64,000 bases of DNA from Rhizobium sp. RCAM05350 (GTDB lineage Bacteria > Pseudomonadota > Alphaproteobacteria > Rhizobiales > Rhizobiaceae), in NCBI GenBank assembly GCA_024426085.1, contig CP087974.1, positions 2,356,001 through 2,420,000 of the forward strand. The letters run 5' to 3'. A program made the translations under genes and the position numbers. Shown in pieces: positions 51,660 to 62,038 of this stretch (positions within the stretch are counted from its first letter, which is position 1; every line of letters begins with the position of its first letter). A model generated the notes under the pieces. It saw nothing but the letters and a program-made list of their open reading frames with translations, did no database searches and was not told the DNA's origin.

Positions 51660-51976
51660 GGTATCTCTCCTACTTCACTTGTTGTTCAGCACTTCCGCCA
51701 ACTGTTTCCGTTGATCGGATGACCAGAACCTACAGAGCGTGAATTTCAATTCGCTTAAAGAAAAGAGTTACCAGGAAGTTAACAGGCAACGCAGGTTTTC
51801 ATGGTAAAAAGCCCGATAATTCCAAGTATAAAATGCCGATAATTTGCAAGCTTCCCTCAGAGAACGGCCGATATATGGCGTGATGTCCACCTCCATGCGT
51901 TGCTGATAGCGGCGATTTAACGCTTCATTCACCAAAACAGAGGATGCTTGGGTATTCGCATCATCAGGACATAGCC
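51660..51976. other. Divergent control region of flp and the secretin-N-domain gene
   Basis: These 317 bases hold no gene. They are A/T-rich for the window and include the CtrA-like TTAC-N7-TTAA at 51768-51782, and TTAA-N7-TTCA at 51918-51932, which fits the same pattern less well. Confidence 0.5.
51768..51782. promoter_or_regulatory. CtrA-like site upstream of flp
   Basis: TTACCAGGAAGTTAA matches TTAA-N7-TTAA with one mismatch. It lies 109 bases before the flp start. Of the three CtrA-like sites in the pilus region it is the best placed to act on the pilin gene. Confidence 0.45.
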
Positions 51977-52402
51977 ATGAATTTGCAAAACACAGCCATC
52001 GGCGCCCGGTTGCTGACCGCGGCCCTCGCAATTCTGGCTCTATTCAGCTCCTTCTCGGCGCCTTCCGCAGTTGCCGCCGACGAAATGCTGAACGTTTTCA
52101 TGAACCAAGCGCGTGTGCTCAAGCTTGACCGGCCGATCAGCAAGGTCATCATCGGCAATTCTGACGTCGTGGATGCTACTGTGGCGGATGCCAAAACGAT
52201 CGTTCTCACCGGGCGTTCATTCGGCACCACGAACCTTGTGATTATCGATGCCGACGGTAACGCCATCGTTGATGAACGTATTCTGGTCTCGATCGACGAG
52301 GGAAACACGGTGCGTGTGTTTCGCCAGACAGTCCGCTCCGTTCTCTCCTGCACACCCAATTGCGAAGAGCACGCAACACAAAAGACAACAGTCGCAAACT
52401 GA
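51977..52402 (+). CDS. Secreted pilus assembly protein with secretin N-terminal domain
   Basis: An N-terminal signal peptide (ARLLTAALAILALFSSFSAPSAVA, cut near residue 33) is followed by one pilus-assembly N-domain (LDRPISKVIIGNSDVVDATVADAKTIVLTGRSFGTTNLVIIDADGNAIVDERI), the same fold as the N-domain of CpaC but without a secretin channel. Two Cys near the end (LSCTPNCEEH) may form a disulfide. 141 residues, intact. It probably assists CpaC; the role is inferred from the domain and its place next to flp. Confidence 0.85.
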   Translation: MNLQNTAIGARLLTAALAILALFSSFSAPSAVAADEMLNVFMNQARVLKLDRPISKVIIGNSDVVDATVADAKTIVLTGRSFGTTNLVIIDADGNAIVDERILVSIDEGNTVRVFRQTVRSVLSCTPNCEEHATQKTTVAN

Positions 52403-52604
52403 GGAGCGGCGTCATAGAGTGACGCACCCAGGAACTTCCGGAGCAGGAAGCAACGGCATTGAATTCGGATGGGGGCTAGATCTGGCCCGCAATCCTTATC
52501 ATCCGGTAAGTGTTTCCATTCAAATTATCATCGTTGTTGCATACGAAATATCAACAGTCGCTTCCTAATATGCCTCATCGTAGGGCGCATTGCGGAATGG
52601 CTAA

Positions 52605-53219
52605 ATGTTGAACAACCATGATGGAATAGCAACGGCCGGTCAGGCCGATGGCTCTCGGCATAAGCGCAACGGCGGGCTGTTGCGGCGTTTGTTCAGGGAC
52701 AAAACCGGCACATCATCGATAGAATTCGCAGTTCTTGCCCTGCCTTTCATGATGGTCATCTTCGCCTCGCTCGAGACATTTACGGCATTCACGGCGGAAC
52801 AGCTTTTCGCCCATGCCACGGACACGATGGCCCGCAAGGTGCAAACCGGCGAGATAACCTCGACCACGACGCGAGAAGAATTCCGCACAGCCTTCTGTGC
52901 CGAGATTTCGGTTATCATGACCTGTTCGGCGACCGAGGCTAAAACACCGTCGAAACTGTTCATCGATGTGCGAAGCTTCGCGGACTTTTCCCAAATTCCG
53001 GATGCTCTCCCGCGCATGAATGGGGATCTCGATACGAGTGGCTTCCAGTTTGCGCCGGGCGGGCCGACGACGATCACCATCGTCGCGCCTACTATCGCTG
53101 GGAAGTCATCACCGATCTTGTGCGCCCTTACATCACGAATTTGCGCCCCTGCCGGAAGCAGCATGCCGAACGACTACCTGATAGTCGCAACGGCTGCCTT
53201 CCGCACCGAAGGCTATTGA
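52605..53219 (+). CDS. TadE-like pseudopilin (hidden compensating frameshifts)
   Basis: A basic N-terminus (RRLFRDKTGTSSIEFAVLALPFMMVIFASLETF) gives a TadE-type prepilin leader followed by a membrane helix and a periplasmic domain. The frame looks open to 53219, but residues about 153-185 are misread: the true sequence is RAYYRWEVITDLVRPYITNLRP, reached through a break near 53070 and cancelled near 53148 before AGSSMPNDYLIVATAAFRTEGY. About 204 residues. TadE-type pseudopilins are processed by CpaA. It overlaps nothing and is followed by a second TadE-like gene after 10 bases. Confidence 0.85.
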   Translation: MLNNHDGIATAGQADGSRHKRNGGLLRRLFRDKTGTSSIEFAVLALPFMMVIFASLETFTAFTAEQLFAHATDTMARKVQTGEITSTTTREEFRTAFCAEISVIMTCSATEAKTPSKLFIDVRSFADFSQIPDALPRMNGDLDTSGFQFAPGGPTTITIVAPTIAGKSSPILCALTSRICAPAGSSMPNDYLIVATAAFRTEGY

Positions 53220-53229
53220 GGAGCAGGCT

Positions 53230-53833
53230 ATGAAGGTTAGGCGTTATCGTTGGGCGTTGCTCTCCTGGAAACTGGAAGCTTTCAGCGCTTTTTGGCGTGA
53301 CCGGCAGGGAACGGGCGCAATCGAATTCGCGATCATCGCCCCATTGCTGATCATGGCCTATATCGGCTCATTCGAAATCTCGGTTGGCTTCAACGTTGCC
53401 CGAAAAGTCTCCCGCGCGTCAAGCACCGTGGCTGACTTGCTGACACAAATGCCCAGGGTCGACAAAGCCACTCTCGAGGGCATGAAGACCGTCGCCACGA
53501 ACGTCATGTTACCCTTTAAAATGACCGAATACACGCTGAAGATGACCGGAATCAAGATGACCGCCCCCGGCCTCGGGGTCGTTACCTGGTCGTATGACCA
53601 GAATGGCACCGCACCCTACAAGGCGGGCTCGGTCGTCACGTTGCCAAGCGATATTCCGGCCATAGACACGTTCATCGTGCGATCGGAAATGGTGGTTCCA
53701 CACGACCTGCTGCTCTTCGCACCGGGGCTCGCCAAAAACACGCTGAAAACCATCGATATCCCCAGAACCTACTACTCCCGCCAGCGCGTCGGCACCGGAA
53801 ACAGAATGCGGCGATTGCCCGGTCTTCCAGTAA
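53230..53833 (+). CDS. Second TadE-like pseudopilin (frame broken at 3' end)
   Basis: The leader and helix RDRQGTGAIEFAIIAPLLIMAYIGSFEISVGF match TadE. The periplasmic part includes KVSRASSTVADLLTQMPRVDKATLEGMKTVA and DTFIVRSEMVVPHDLLLFAPGLAKNTLKTIDIPRTYYSRQRVGT. An extra base near 53797 (ACCGGAAAC) carries the frame past its end; corrected it reads TETECGDCPVFQ with a stop at 53833. About 201 residues. The final Cys pair resembles other rhizobial TadE proteins. Last gene of the pilus region. Confidence 0.85.
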
Positions 53834-54022
53834 ACCCTTGCCACCACCTGGCTTGATCGAAACCTGACAACAACCTGGCATTTGCAATCTGCATCGCCCC
53901 GGAGTATTTCTGCGCGCTTTCACCTCGACCGCTTTGGCGGCGCGAGATGACGAGCAACATTTGTTCTGTCGCAAGCTGCCTGCAAATCAGAGGCTTGGCT
54001 CCGACAGCATCCCGGGTGGTCC

Positions 54023-55243
54023 ATGGCACGTGCCTTTCTGTTTGTTCTTGATTCCTTCGGCCTCGGCAGGGCGCCGGACGCGGCCGAGTTTGGCGACGAT
54101 GGCGCCGACACGCTCGGCCATATCGCCGAATTCTGCGCAGCCGGCGCCGGTGATCGGGAGGGCTTGCGCGAAGGACCGCTGACGCTTCCCAACATGTCGG
54201 CACTCGGCCTGCTGCACGCCGCAAAACTCGCCAACCGGCGCCTGCCCGCCGGCATGCCGCTGCCGGAACGGGTGTTCGGCCTTTACGGGGCGGCAAGCGA
54301 AGTCTCGCGTGGCAAGGACACGCCTTCCGGGCACTGGGAGATTGCCGGGACGCCCGTGACTTTCGACTGGGGTTACTTCCCCGCAGAAGGCGACGCTTTT
54401 CCGCCGGAACTGGTCGAAGCGATCTGCCGTGAAGGCGTGGTGCCAGGCATTCTCGGCAATTGCCACGCCTCGGGCACCGACATCATCGCTCAATATGGCG
54501 AAGAGCACATGCGGACCGGCAAGCCGATCTGCTACACGTCATCGGATTCCGTTTTCCAGATCGCCGCGCACGAACATTCCTTCGGCCTTGAGCGGTTGCT
54601 TGAGTTCTGCCAGGTGGTGCGACGTCTGCTCGACGACTACAATATTGGCCGCGTCATCGCCCGGCCGTTCGTCGGCAACACCCCGAAGGATTTCGTCCGC
54701 ACCGGCAACCGCCGTGACTATTCCGTTCTGCCGCCAGAACCGACCCTGCTCGACCGGCTGAAGGAGGCGGGCCGGACCGTTCACGCCGTCGGCAAGATCG
54801 CCGATATCTTCGCCCATCAGGGCATCGGCCGGATGATCAAGGCCAATGGCAATATGGAACTGTTTGAAGCGACGCTGAAAACCATGGACGAAGCTGAGGA
54901 CGGCGATCTGGTCTTCACCAATTTCGTCGATTTCGACATGCTCTATGGCCATCGCCGCGACGTGCCGGGTTATGCGGCGGCACTTGAGGCCTTCGACCAG
55001 CGGCTTCCGGACCTGGACCGCAAGCTGAAACCCGGCGACATCGTCATCCTGACGGCCGACCACGGTTGCGATCCGACCTGGCGCGGCACCGACCACACGC
55101 GCGAACGTGTACCGATCCTCGTCTTCGGTCCGGGCGTCCGAACCCGCTCGATCGGCGTCCTGCCAAGCTTTGCCGGGATCGGCGAGACGATTGCCAAACA
55201 TCTGGGCCTTGCACCGGGCCTCCATGGGAGAAGTTTTCTGTGA
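54023..55243 (+). CDS. deoB: Phosphopentomutase
   Basis: DeoB interconverts ribose-1-phosphate or deoxyribose-1-phosphate and the 5-phosphates, linking nucleoside phosphorolysis to central metabolism. The intact 406-residue protein has the alkaline-phosphatase-fold metal sites [19 protein letters not shown] and [25 protein letters not shown], and [13 protein letters not shown], where the phosphorylated Thr lies. Its stop overlaps the add start (GTGA), so the two are translationally coupled. It serves both the adjacent nucleoside genes on this strand and the facing operon. Confidence 0.95.
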   Translation: MARAFLFVLDSFGLGRAPDAAEFGDDGADTLGHIAEFCAAGAGDREGLREGPLTLPNMSALGLLHAAKLANRRLPAGMPLPERVFGLYGAASEVSRGKDTPSGHWEIAGTPVTFDWGYFPAEGDAFPPELVEAICREGVVPGILGNCHASGTDIIAQYGEEHMRTGKPICYTSSDSVFQIAAHEHSFGLERLLEFCQVVRRLLDDYNIGRVIARPFVGNTPKDFVRTGNRRDYSVLPPEPTLLDRLKEAGRTVHAVGKIADIFAHQGIGRMIKANGNMELFEATLKTMDEAEDGDLVFTNFVDFDMLYGHRRDVPGYAAALEAFDQRLPDLDRKLKPGDIVILTADHGCDPTWRGTDHTRERVPILVFGPGVRTRSIGVLPSFAGIGETIAKHLGLAPGLHGRSFL

Positions 55244-56244
55244 GCGCATATCTGAAGAAGGCCGAGCTGCATTGCCATATCGAAGGCGCTGCACAACCGG
55301 CGCTCGCCCTGATCCTGGCGCAAAAATACAATGTCGATATCAGCGGCATCATCAAGGACGGAGCCTATCTCTGGGCGGACTTCACCCAGTTCCTGAAATG
55401 CTACGACGCCGTTGCCGAGCTTTTCCGCACGGAGGAGGACTACGCACTCCTGGCCGAAACCTATCTGACCGAACTCGCAGCCGCGGGCACGATCTATAGC
55501 GAGATCATCGTTTCCCCCGATCACGGCAATACGATCGGCATCGGCAGCGACGCCTACATTCGTGGATTGGCCGCCGGCATCGAGGCCGCCAAGGAGAAAA
55601 CCGGTATCGAAGGCCGGATGATCATCACCATCATCCGGCATATGGGGCCGGAAGCCGCCGAGCGTACCGCACTCTACGCAGCCAAGCGCGAACACCCGCT
55701 GGTCACCGGCTTCAACCTTGCCGGCGATGAGCGCATGCACACGGTTGCCGATTTCTCCCGTGCATTCGATATTGCCCGGGATTGCGGTCTTGGCCTGACC
55801 ATCCATGCTGGCGAAATGGCCGGTGCTTTCAGCGTGCGTGACGCGCTCGATCATGCGCGCCCATCGCGGATCAGTCACGGTGTGCGCGCCATCGAAGACG
55901 CGGACCTCGTCAAGCGGATCGCCGATGAAGGTGTGGTTCTGGAGACCTGCCCGGGTTCCAACGTGTCGCTGCAGGTGTTTCCGGACTTTGCCGCGCACCC
56001 CTTGCGTGCTCTCCATGAAGCCGGATGCCGGGTAACGCTGAATTCGGATGATCCGCCATTCTTCCACACGTCGCTGAAGCAGGAATACGAGATCGCCTCG
56101 CAGGTGATGGGTTTTTCCGATGACCAGATCAACGGCATGACACGCACAGCGATCGAGGCAGCCTTTGTAGACGAGCCGACGCGCGCGCCTCTTGGCTTCT
56201 CTCTAGGCCGCTCGCCTCTCTTTAGAGTGCTCGACTGGGGATGA
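55240..56244 (+). CDS. add: Adenosine deaminase
   Basis: Add hydrolyses adenosine and deoxyadenosine to inosine and deoxyinosine. The zinc site motifs [32 protein letters not shown] and [11 protein letters not shown] are all present in the intact frame. The GTG at 55240 overlaps the deoB stop by 4 bases and gives 334 residues ([16 protein letters not shown]); an upstream extension would run inside deoB and is not used. Inosine made here can be split by the purine nucleoside phosphorylase encoded at 59880-60672. Confidence 0.94.
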   Translation: MSAYLKKAELHCHIEGAAQPALALILAQKYNVDISGIIKDGAYLWADFTQFLKCYDAVAELFRTEEDYALLAETYLTELAAAGTIYSEIIVSPDHGNTIGIGSDAYIRGLAAGIEAAKEKTGIEGRMIITIIRHMGPEAAERTALYAAKREHPLVTGFNLAGDERMHTVADFSRAFDIARDCGLGLTIHAGEMAGAFSVRDALDHARPSRISHGVRAIEDADLVKRIADEGVVLETCPGSNVSLQVFPDFAAHPLRALHEAGCRVTLNSDDPPFFHTSLKQEYEIASQVMGFSDDQINGMTRTAIEAAFVDEPTRAPLGFSLGRSPLFRVLDWG

Positions 56245-56332
56245 CGCCGTAAAGCGCTGTTCGGGCCTTGCGGCGTCTCGCCTTTCCGTGAAAAAAGGGT
56301 TTAAAATCCAGATCCTGCAGGAGGGCTTGGCC

Positions 56333-56963
56333 ATGGACGGCGTTACAGTCATCAATCACCCGCTTGTTCAGCACAAGCTGACCATCATGCGCAAGAAGGA
56401 GACCTCGACCGCAGGTTTCCGCCGCTTGCTGCGCGAAATCTCCACGCTGCTCTGCTACGAGGTCACCCGCGACCTCGAGCTGACGATGGAAACCATCAGA
56501 AACGCCGATGCAGACCATCCAGGCCCCGGTGCTCGAAGGCAAGAAGCTGGTCTTCGCATCCATCCTGCGCGCCGGCAACGGCCTGCTCGAAGGCATGCTC
56601 GAGCTCGTGCCCTCCGCCCGCGTCTCGCATGTCGGCGTCTACCGTGACCATGAAACGTTGGAAGCGGTCGAATATTACTTCAAGGCACCGGAAAGCCTGT
56701 CAGAACGGCTGGTGATCGTCGTCGATCCGATGCTCGCCACTGGTAACTCATCAATTGCCGCCATCGACAAGCTGAAGGAGCGCGGGGCAAAGAACCTGCG
56801 TTTCCTCTGCCTGCTGGCCGCCCCGGAAGGCATCAAGAATTTTCAGGCAGCGCATCCGGACGTGCCGATCTTTACCGCGTCGATCGACAGCCACCTCAAC
56901 GAACAAGGCTATATCGTCCCGGGTCTCGGCGATGCCGGTGACCGGATGTACGGCACGAAGTAA
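56333..56963 (+). CDS. upp: Uracil phosphoribosyltransferase (frame broken)
   Basis: Upp makes UMP from uracil and PRPP. The PRPP loop [14 protein letters not shown] and the flexible loop [17 protein letters not shown] are present, with the uracil-binding [18 protein letters not shown] at the end. An extra A at about 56498 (CCATCAGAAACG) shifts the frame; corrected it reads [21 protein letters not shown]. About 209 residues. The ATG at 56333 gives [16 protein letters not shown], the family N-terminus. It follows add by 88 bases. Confidence 0.95.
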
Positions 56964-57063
56964 GGCTTTCCTGTTCGAGCAGCCGAACCCGCGCGGCCTC
57001 GATAAGCAGCCAACCGGACGGAATCTTGCCAATTCCTTAACCAGATTCACAACTCGGCACGCA

Positions 57064-57089
57064 GCCGCCGGAAAATCCGGTGGCTTTTT
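57064..57089 (+). terminator. upp terminator
   Basis: GCCGCCGGA pairs with TCCGGTGGC (one G-T pair) across AAA, followed by TTTTT at 57085-57089. It ends the deoB-add-upp unit. Confidence 0.8.
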
Positions 57090-57150
57090 GCATCCTGTTA
57101 GCGGGCTTCATGCTTAGCTACTGAGGATTTTCATGTGCGGGGTGTGATCA

Positions 57151-57665
57151 ATGCTGGTTCGTATGGCTGTCTTTGCCGGGGGCATAGTGGTCGCCGCCAT
57201 GCTGCTGCCGGGCCTTGCCACGTCCTATCTTGACCGCCCGCAGACCGACACTCCAGCCAAGCCCGCCCAGGCCAGCCCGGCAAAATATGTCGGCGGCAAG
57301 GGCGTGATCATGCAGCCGGGTCCCGGCGGGCATTTTTCGGCACGTTCACCATCAACGGCCGCAAGGCAGATGGTCTGGTCGATACCGGCGCCAGCGTCGT
57401 TGCCATCAACATCTCGACGGCGCGAAGGCTGGGTGTCTCCACAGGGTCTCTGTCCTTCGACGCCAAGGTCAGCACCGCCAATGGCATCGTCAAGGCTGCC
57501 GTCGTCATGCTGGACCGCGTCGAGATCGGCACGATTGCTGTCAAGGACGTCCAAGCGATGGTGCTGCCCGACAAATCGCTGTCGGGCATGCTGGTCGGCA
57601 TGAGCTTTCTCAACAAGCTCTCGTCCTACCGGGTCGAGAACGGTGCATTGCACCTTACCCGCTGA
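57151..57665 (+). CDS. Retropepsin-like periplasmic aspartic protease (frame broken)
   Basis: The TIGR02281-type protein has an N-terminal membrane anchor (VRMAVFAGGIVVAAMLLPGLA) and one retropepsin domain with the catalytic motif DGLVDTGASVVAINISTARRLGVS. One T missing from a run near 57335 shifts the frame; corrected it reads GGHFFGTFTINGRKADGLVDTGASV. It ends [27 protein letters not shown]. About 172 residues; as a monomer it would act as a dimer like viral proteases. Substrate unknown. Its 3' end overlaps the convergent deoA stop. Confidence 0.88.
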
Positions 57666-58968
57666 TCTTTGAAACGATCACCGGTCGCTCCGACAACGCG
57701 TCTTCGCCGATCGCATAGATGTCCTGTAGCCGGGCACGCGCTTTGAGCGCCTGATCTTCGCTGACGGCGTGGACGAACGCGAAAGGTTCGCCCTTTTCGA
57801 CCTTGGTTCCAAGCGGCTTCAGGCCGCTGAATCCGGACACGGTGGTCGATCGCCTCGTCGGGCCTGGTGCGGCCTCCCCGAGCGCAATGACCTCCATCCC
57901 GACATCGCGGGCATTACAGGACTGAAGATAGCCTTCACGTGGCGCTTCGACGGGGAGAATGACCGGGGCCTTCGGCAGGTAGACATTCGCCCGGTCGATT
58001 AGATCACCCGGCCCGCCCAGCAAGTGGACCATGCGGCCGAATCGCTCCAAAGCTGCGCCGGTATCGAGCGCGCGGCGGGCGAGATCAGCCCCTCCGTCGG
58101 GCTGGCTGCAGCGCCCGAGGTCATCAGCATTTCGGCGGCAAAGGTCATCACCACCGCTTCAAGGCGGGTTCCGGCCTTTTCTCCGCGCAAGAAGGCGATG
58201 CAGTTTTCGATTTCGACGACATTGCCGGCGGCATCGGCCAAGGGTTCGTTCATGTCGGTGATCAGCGCCGTAGTCTTGACGCCAGCACCGTTGCCGACGC
58301 CGACCAGTGAACGAGCCAGCGTCTCTGCCTCCTCCGGTCCGACCATGAAGGCACCGTTGCCGATCTTGACGTCGAGCACCAGCGATTGCAGCCCGGCAGC
58401 GAGCTTCTTCGACAGGATCGAGGCGGTGATCAGCGGCACGGAATCGACCGTCGCCGTCACGTCGCGGATGGCGTAAAGCCGCCGGTCGGCGGGTGCCAGA
58501 TCGGCGGTCTGGCCGATAATGGCGCAGCCGGCCTCCTGAACGGTCCGGCGAAACAGCGTCTCCGTCGGTTTGATGTCATAGCCCCGGAATCGATTCCAGC
58601 TTGTCGAGCGTGCCGCCGGTGTGGCCAAGGCCACGACCGGAAATCATCGGTACGGCAAGCCCGCATGCAGCCACGATCGGCGCCAGCATCAAGGACACGT
58701 TGTCACCAACGCCGCCGGTCGAATGCTTGTCGGCAATGGGATGGCCGATATCATCCCAGGACAGCACGTCGCCGCTATCACGCATCGCAAGCGTCAGCGC
58801 TACGGTCTCGTCAAGGTTCATGCCAGAGAACCACACGGCCATGGCGAAGGCCGCCACCTGTCCCTCGGAAATCGATCCATCAGTGAGGCCGCGGATGAAA
58901 CCGGCGATATCGGCTCTGTCGAGTGCCTCGCCGTTTCGCTTTCGACGAATGACCTCCTGTGGAATCAT
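57655..58968 (-). CDS. deoA: Thymidine phosphorylase (frame broken)
   Basis: DeoA splits thymidine and deoxyuridine to the base and deoxyribose-1-phosphate. Motifs: the phosphate loop [71 protein letters not shown], and the C-terminal domain [31 protein letters not shown]. Breaks lie near 58575 and 58025. About 438 residues. The ATG at 58966-58968 starts [24 protein letters not shown], 2 bases after the deoC stop. Last gene of the minus-strand nucleoside operon. Confidence 0.94.
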
Positions 58969-58970
58969 GA

Positions 58971-59745
58971 TCAATAGGCCGTCGCGCCGGCCACGGGCTC
59001 GCGGCCGTCGAGCACCGAGAGGATGTCGCCGAGCAGGCCGGAGGCGCCAAAGCGGAAGGTCGAAGGCATCGGCCAGTCGGGGTTGTGGATCGTTGCCGCA
59101 AGGTTGAGATAGAGGCGGGCATCGCCCACGGTGCGAACGCCACCGGCCGGCTTGAAGCCGACCTTGCGGCCGCTTTCGCGGATGCAGGTTAGCATGATAT
59201 CTGCTGCCTCCAGCGTCGCGTTGACAGCGACCTTGCCGGTCGATGTCTTGATGAAGTCTGCGCCTTCCTGAATGGCGATGTGAGAAGCGTTGCGGATCAG
59301 GCCGCGGTCCTTCAATTCGCCGGTTTCAAGAATGGTCTTGAGCAGCACGGGCGCCGGGCAGGCTTTCCGCACCTCGGAAATCATCGTGCGGACGGCCTGT
59401 TCGTCACCCGCCATGAAGGCGCGATAGGGGATGACCAGGTCGATCTCGTCGGCGCCATCGGCAATCGCCAGCCGCGTTTCGGCGACAACAGTTTCCACTG
59501 GCAGTTCACCGGAGGGGAAGTTGACGACCGTCGCGATCTTGACCGCGCTGTTCGGACCAAGAATCGCGCGCCTGGGCGACGAAACGCGGCCAGATGCAGA
59601 TCGCCGCCGTATGTCCATGCGGGGTGCGGGCGGCGGCGCAGAGCTTTTCAATTGCCTCCGGCGTGCAGTCATCCGTCAGGTCTGTGAGGTCCAGCAATGA
59701 GAGCGCAAGCGCGGCTATCTGGCGATTGGAAGCTTCGAGCATCAT
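58971..59745 (-). CDS. deoC: Deoxyribose-phosphate aldolase (frame broken)
   Basis: DeoC cleaves deoxyribose-5-phosphate to acetaldehyde and glyceraldehyde-3-phosphate. The Schiff-base lysine is in [17 protein letters not shown], with a conserved Asp-containing [13 protein letters not shown] and [11 protein letters not shown]. The break near 59565-59571 fits loss of one GC pair in GCGCGCG; corrected it reads [25 protein letters not shown]. About 258 residues. With DeoB and DeoA it turns deoxynucleosides into central metabolites. Between punA and deoA in the operon. Confidence 0.94.
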
Positions 59746-59879
59746 GGGGTCCGTCCATTTCTAGATCGCGATCAATCGTGAACGGAGCTGCGGCCGGTCA
59801 CGAACGGTTGTTCTATACGCTTGAGGCGGTCACGCAAACCCGTCTTGCGCGCTGCCGAAGGCACGAAAGCCTGATCGAG

Positions 59880-60672
59880 CTATGCCGAAATCATTTCAGC
59901 AAGGATTGAAGCCAGCCGCCGCCCGCCGATGGGAGCCATGTCCTTGGTTTCATGATGGCTGAGTTCGCCGCCGGTCATGCCCGCGCCTGAAATTGGTGAT
60001 GACCGAGGCGGCCGCGACCTTCAGGCCAAAGAAACGAGCGAGAATGACTTCCGGCACCGTCGACATGCCGACCGCATCGGCGCCGAGAATACGGGCCATG
60101 CGAATTTCGGCCGGGGTTTCAAAATTCGGGCCGGAGAACCACATGTAGACGCCAGATCCAAGCGGAATATCCAGCTTGATCGCCGCGGCCCTCATGCGCT
60201 CGGCGAGAGCCGGATCATAGGCCGAAGTCAGGCCGACGAAGCGGTCGTCGCTATCAACACCGATCAATGGGCTCGTGCCGGAGAAATTGATATGATCGGT
60301 GATCTGCATCACCGAGCCCGGCGGCAGGTCTTCGCGCAGCGATCCGGCGGAATTGGTCAGGATCAGCGTTTCGACGCCCAACGCTTTCAACGTCTCGATC
60401 GGCGTGCGCATCGCATTGGCATCACCACGTTCGTAGAAATGCACGCGGCCGGACAGGACGATAACCGGCACACCGCCGATTTTACCCTGCAACCAACTCG
60501 CCGGCATGTCCCGATACGGCGCTGACCGGAAAGCCCGGAATATCCGTATAGGAGATCGCACCGGATCAGCCACGGCTTCGACCAGTGATCCAAGGCCGGA
60601 GCCGAGCACGATGCCATAACGCGGCGACAGGCCTGCAAGCCTGGCCTTCAACATGTCCGCTGCAGCCGTCAT
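59880..60672 (-). CDS. Purine nucleoside phosphorylase, trimeric type (frame broken)
   Basis: This enzyme phosphorolyses inosine, guanosine and their deoxy forms. Motifs: YGIVLGSGLGSLVEAV, VIVLSGRVHFYE, LILTNSAGSL (phosphate loop) and ADAVGMSTVPEVILAR with the base-binding Glu/Asn region. A compensating pair hides VADPVRISYTDIPGFPVSAVSGHAGELVAG near 60485-60560, and a break near 59985 precedes the restored tail FGAGMTGGELSHHETKDMAPIGGRRLASILAEMISA. About 264 residues. The start overlaps the cdd stop (ATGA). Confidence 0.9.
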
Positions 60673-61061
60673 CCGAGGATTTCCGTTTCGAAAGAATGCG
60701 GCAGCAGGTCAGAGAGGGCGAGCGTCTTCTTCACGCCGGTCTCGTCGCAGAGGAAAATACGGGTGCTGGCGCCGGAAAACTCGGCAAGCCGCTGCCGACA
60801 GCCGCCGCAGGGCGGGCAGAGTGCCAGCTTTTCGGCGATGACGGCGACTTCGACGATCTTGCGCTGGCCGGCCATGACCATATGGCTGATCGCCGTCGTT
60901 TCGGCGCACCAGCCCTCCGGAAAGGACAGGTTCTCGATATTGGCGCCGGTATAGATCTTGCCGTCCTCGGCACGGATGGCGGCGCCGACGGGAAATTTCG
61001 AATAGGGCGCATGGGCTTTCGCCATGGCCTCGCGTGCCGCCTCGAAAAGTTCGTTTTCCAT
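60669..61061 (-). CDS. cdd: Cytidine deaminase
   Basis: Cdd hydrolyses cytidine and deoxycytidine to uridine and deoxyuridine. The intact 130-residue protein has the zinc site WCAETTAIS and CPPCGGCRQRLAEF, with SKFPVGAAIRAEDGKIYTGANIENLSFPEGW, all homotetrameric cytidine deaminase hallmarks. ATG at 61059-61061; 2 bases separate it from the upstream permease stop. The uridine it makes can be used by UPP after phosphorolysis or exported to other salvage steps. Confidence 0.95.
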   Translation of the reverse strand: MENELFEAAREAMAKAHAPYSKFPVGAAIRAEDGKIYTGANIENLSFPEGWCAETTAISHMVMAGQRKIVEVAVIAEKLALCPPCGGCRQRLAEFSGASTRIFLCDETGVKKTLALSDLLPHSFETEILG

Positions 61062-61063
61062 GG

Positions 61064-62035
61064 TCAGCGTTCCTTCACATAGGGTATGCCCCCTGCTTTC
61101 GGCGGGATCGCCTTGCCGATGAAGCCGGCAAGCAGGATGACTGTCAGTATATAGGGTAGCGCCTGCATCAATTGTACCGGCACCTGGCCGATCAGCGGCA
61201 ATGGATTGCCTTGCAGGCGAATGGCCAGTGCGTCGAGGAAGCCGAACAAAAGGCAGGCCAGCATGATGTTCAAGGGCCGCCATTTGGCAAAGATCAGCGC
61301 GGCGAGCGCAATATAGCCCTTGCCCGCCGTCATGCCCTTGACGAACCCGGCGCTCATGGCGAGTGACAAATAGGCCCCGGCGAAACCGCACAGGATGCCG
61401 CAGCAGATCACCGCGCGGTAACGCAGCCAGATCACCGAAATCCCGGCCGTATCGACCGCACCGGGGTTTTCGCCGACTGCGCGCAACCGCAGGCCAAAAC
61501 GGGTGCGGTAAAGGATCCACCAACTGAACGGCACCAGGAGAAAGGCGACATAGGTCAGGATGAAATGGCCTGAGAGCAGGTCGGAGTAGATCGGCCCGAG
61601 GATAGGCACATCCCTCACCGCGTCGGCAAAGGGGAAAGTGACCGTCTGGAAGCGGGCATCGCCGGCCAGCGCCGGCGTGCGGCCGCCCTGACGGAACCAG
61701 GCTTCGCCGAGAATGACGGTCGAGCCGGCAACGATGAAGTTGATGGCGACGCCGGAGACGATCTGACTGCCGCGCTGGGTGATCGAGGCGTAGCCATGCA
61801 CCAGAGACAAGAGCACCGAGATGAGGATGGCGGCCATCAGGCCCATCATCACCGAGCCGGTGACAGCGGCGACGGCACCGGCGGCAAAGGCGGCGCCGAG
61901 CATCTTGCCTTCCAGACCGATATCGAACACCCCTGCCCGCTCGGTGAACAAGCCGGCAAGCGCTGCAAAGATCAACGGAACGGAAACGCGGATGGTCGAT
62001 TCGAGGATCGCGATGATCGTGTTGAAAAGATCCAT
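61064..62035 (-). CDS. Nucleoside ABC transporter permease 2
   Basis: The intact 323-residue protein has about nine hydrophobic helices and the BPD_transp_2 (branched-chain amino acid/sugar) signature FAALAGLFTERAGVFDIGLEGKMLGAAFAAG near the start and GENPGAVDTAGISVIWLRYRAV in the EAA-like loop. It resembles the NupQ/YufQ-type half of BmpA-linked nucleoside importers. It pairs with the permease directly upstream and with the ATPase at the window edge. Confidence 0.88.
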   Translation of the reverse strand: MDLFNTIIAILESTIRVSVPLIFAALAGLFTERAGVFDIGLEGKMLGAAFAAGAVAAVTGSVMMGLMAAILISVLLSLVHGYASITQRGSQIVSGVAINFIVAGSTVILGEAWFRQGGRTPALAGDARFQTVTFPFADAVRDVPILGPIYSDLLSGHFILTYVAFLLVPFSWWILYRTRFGLRLRAVGENPGAVDTAGISVIWLRYRAVICCGILCGFAGAYLSLAMSAGFVKGMTAGKGYIALAALIFAKWRPLNIMLACLLFGFLDALAIRLQGNPLPLIGQVPVQLMQALPYILTVILLAGFIGKAIPPKAGGIPYVKER

Positions 62036-62038
62036 GGC

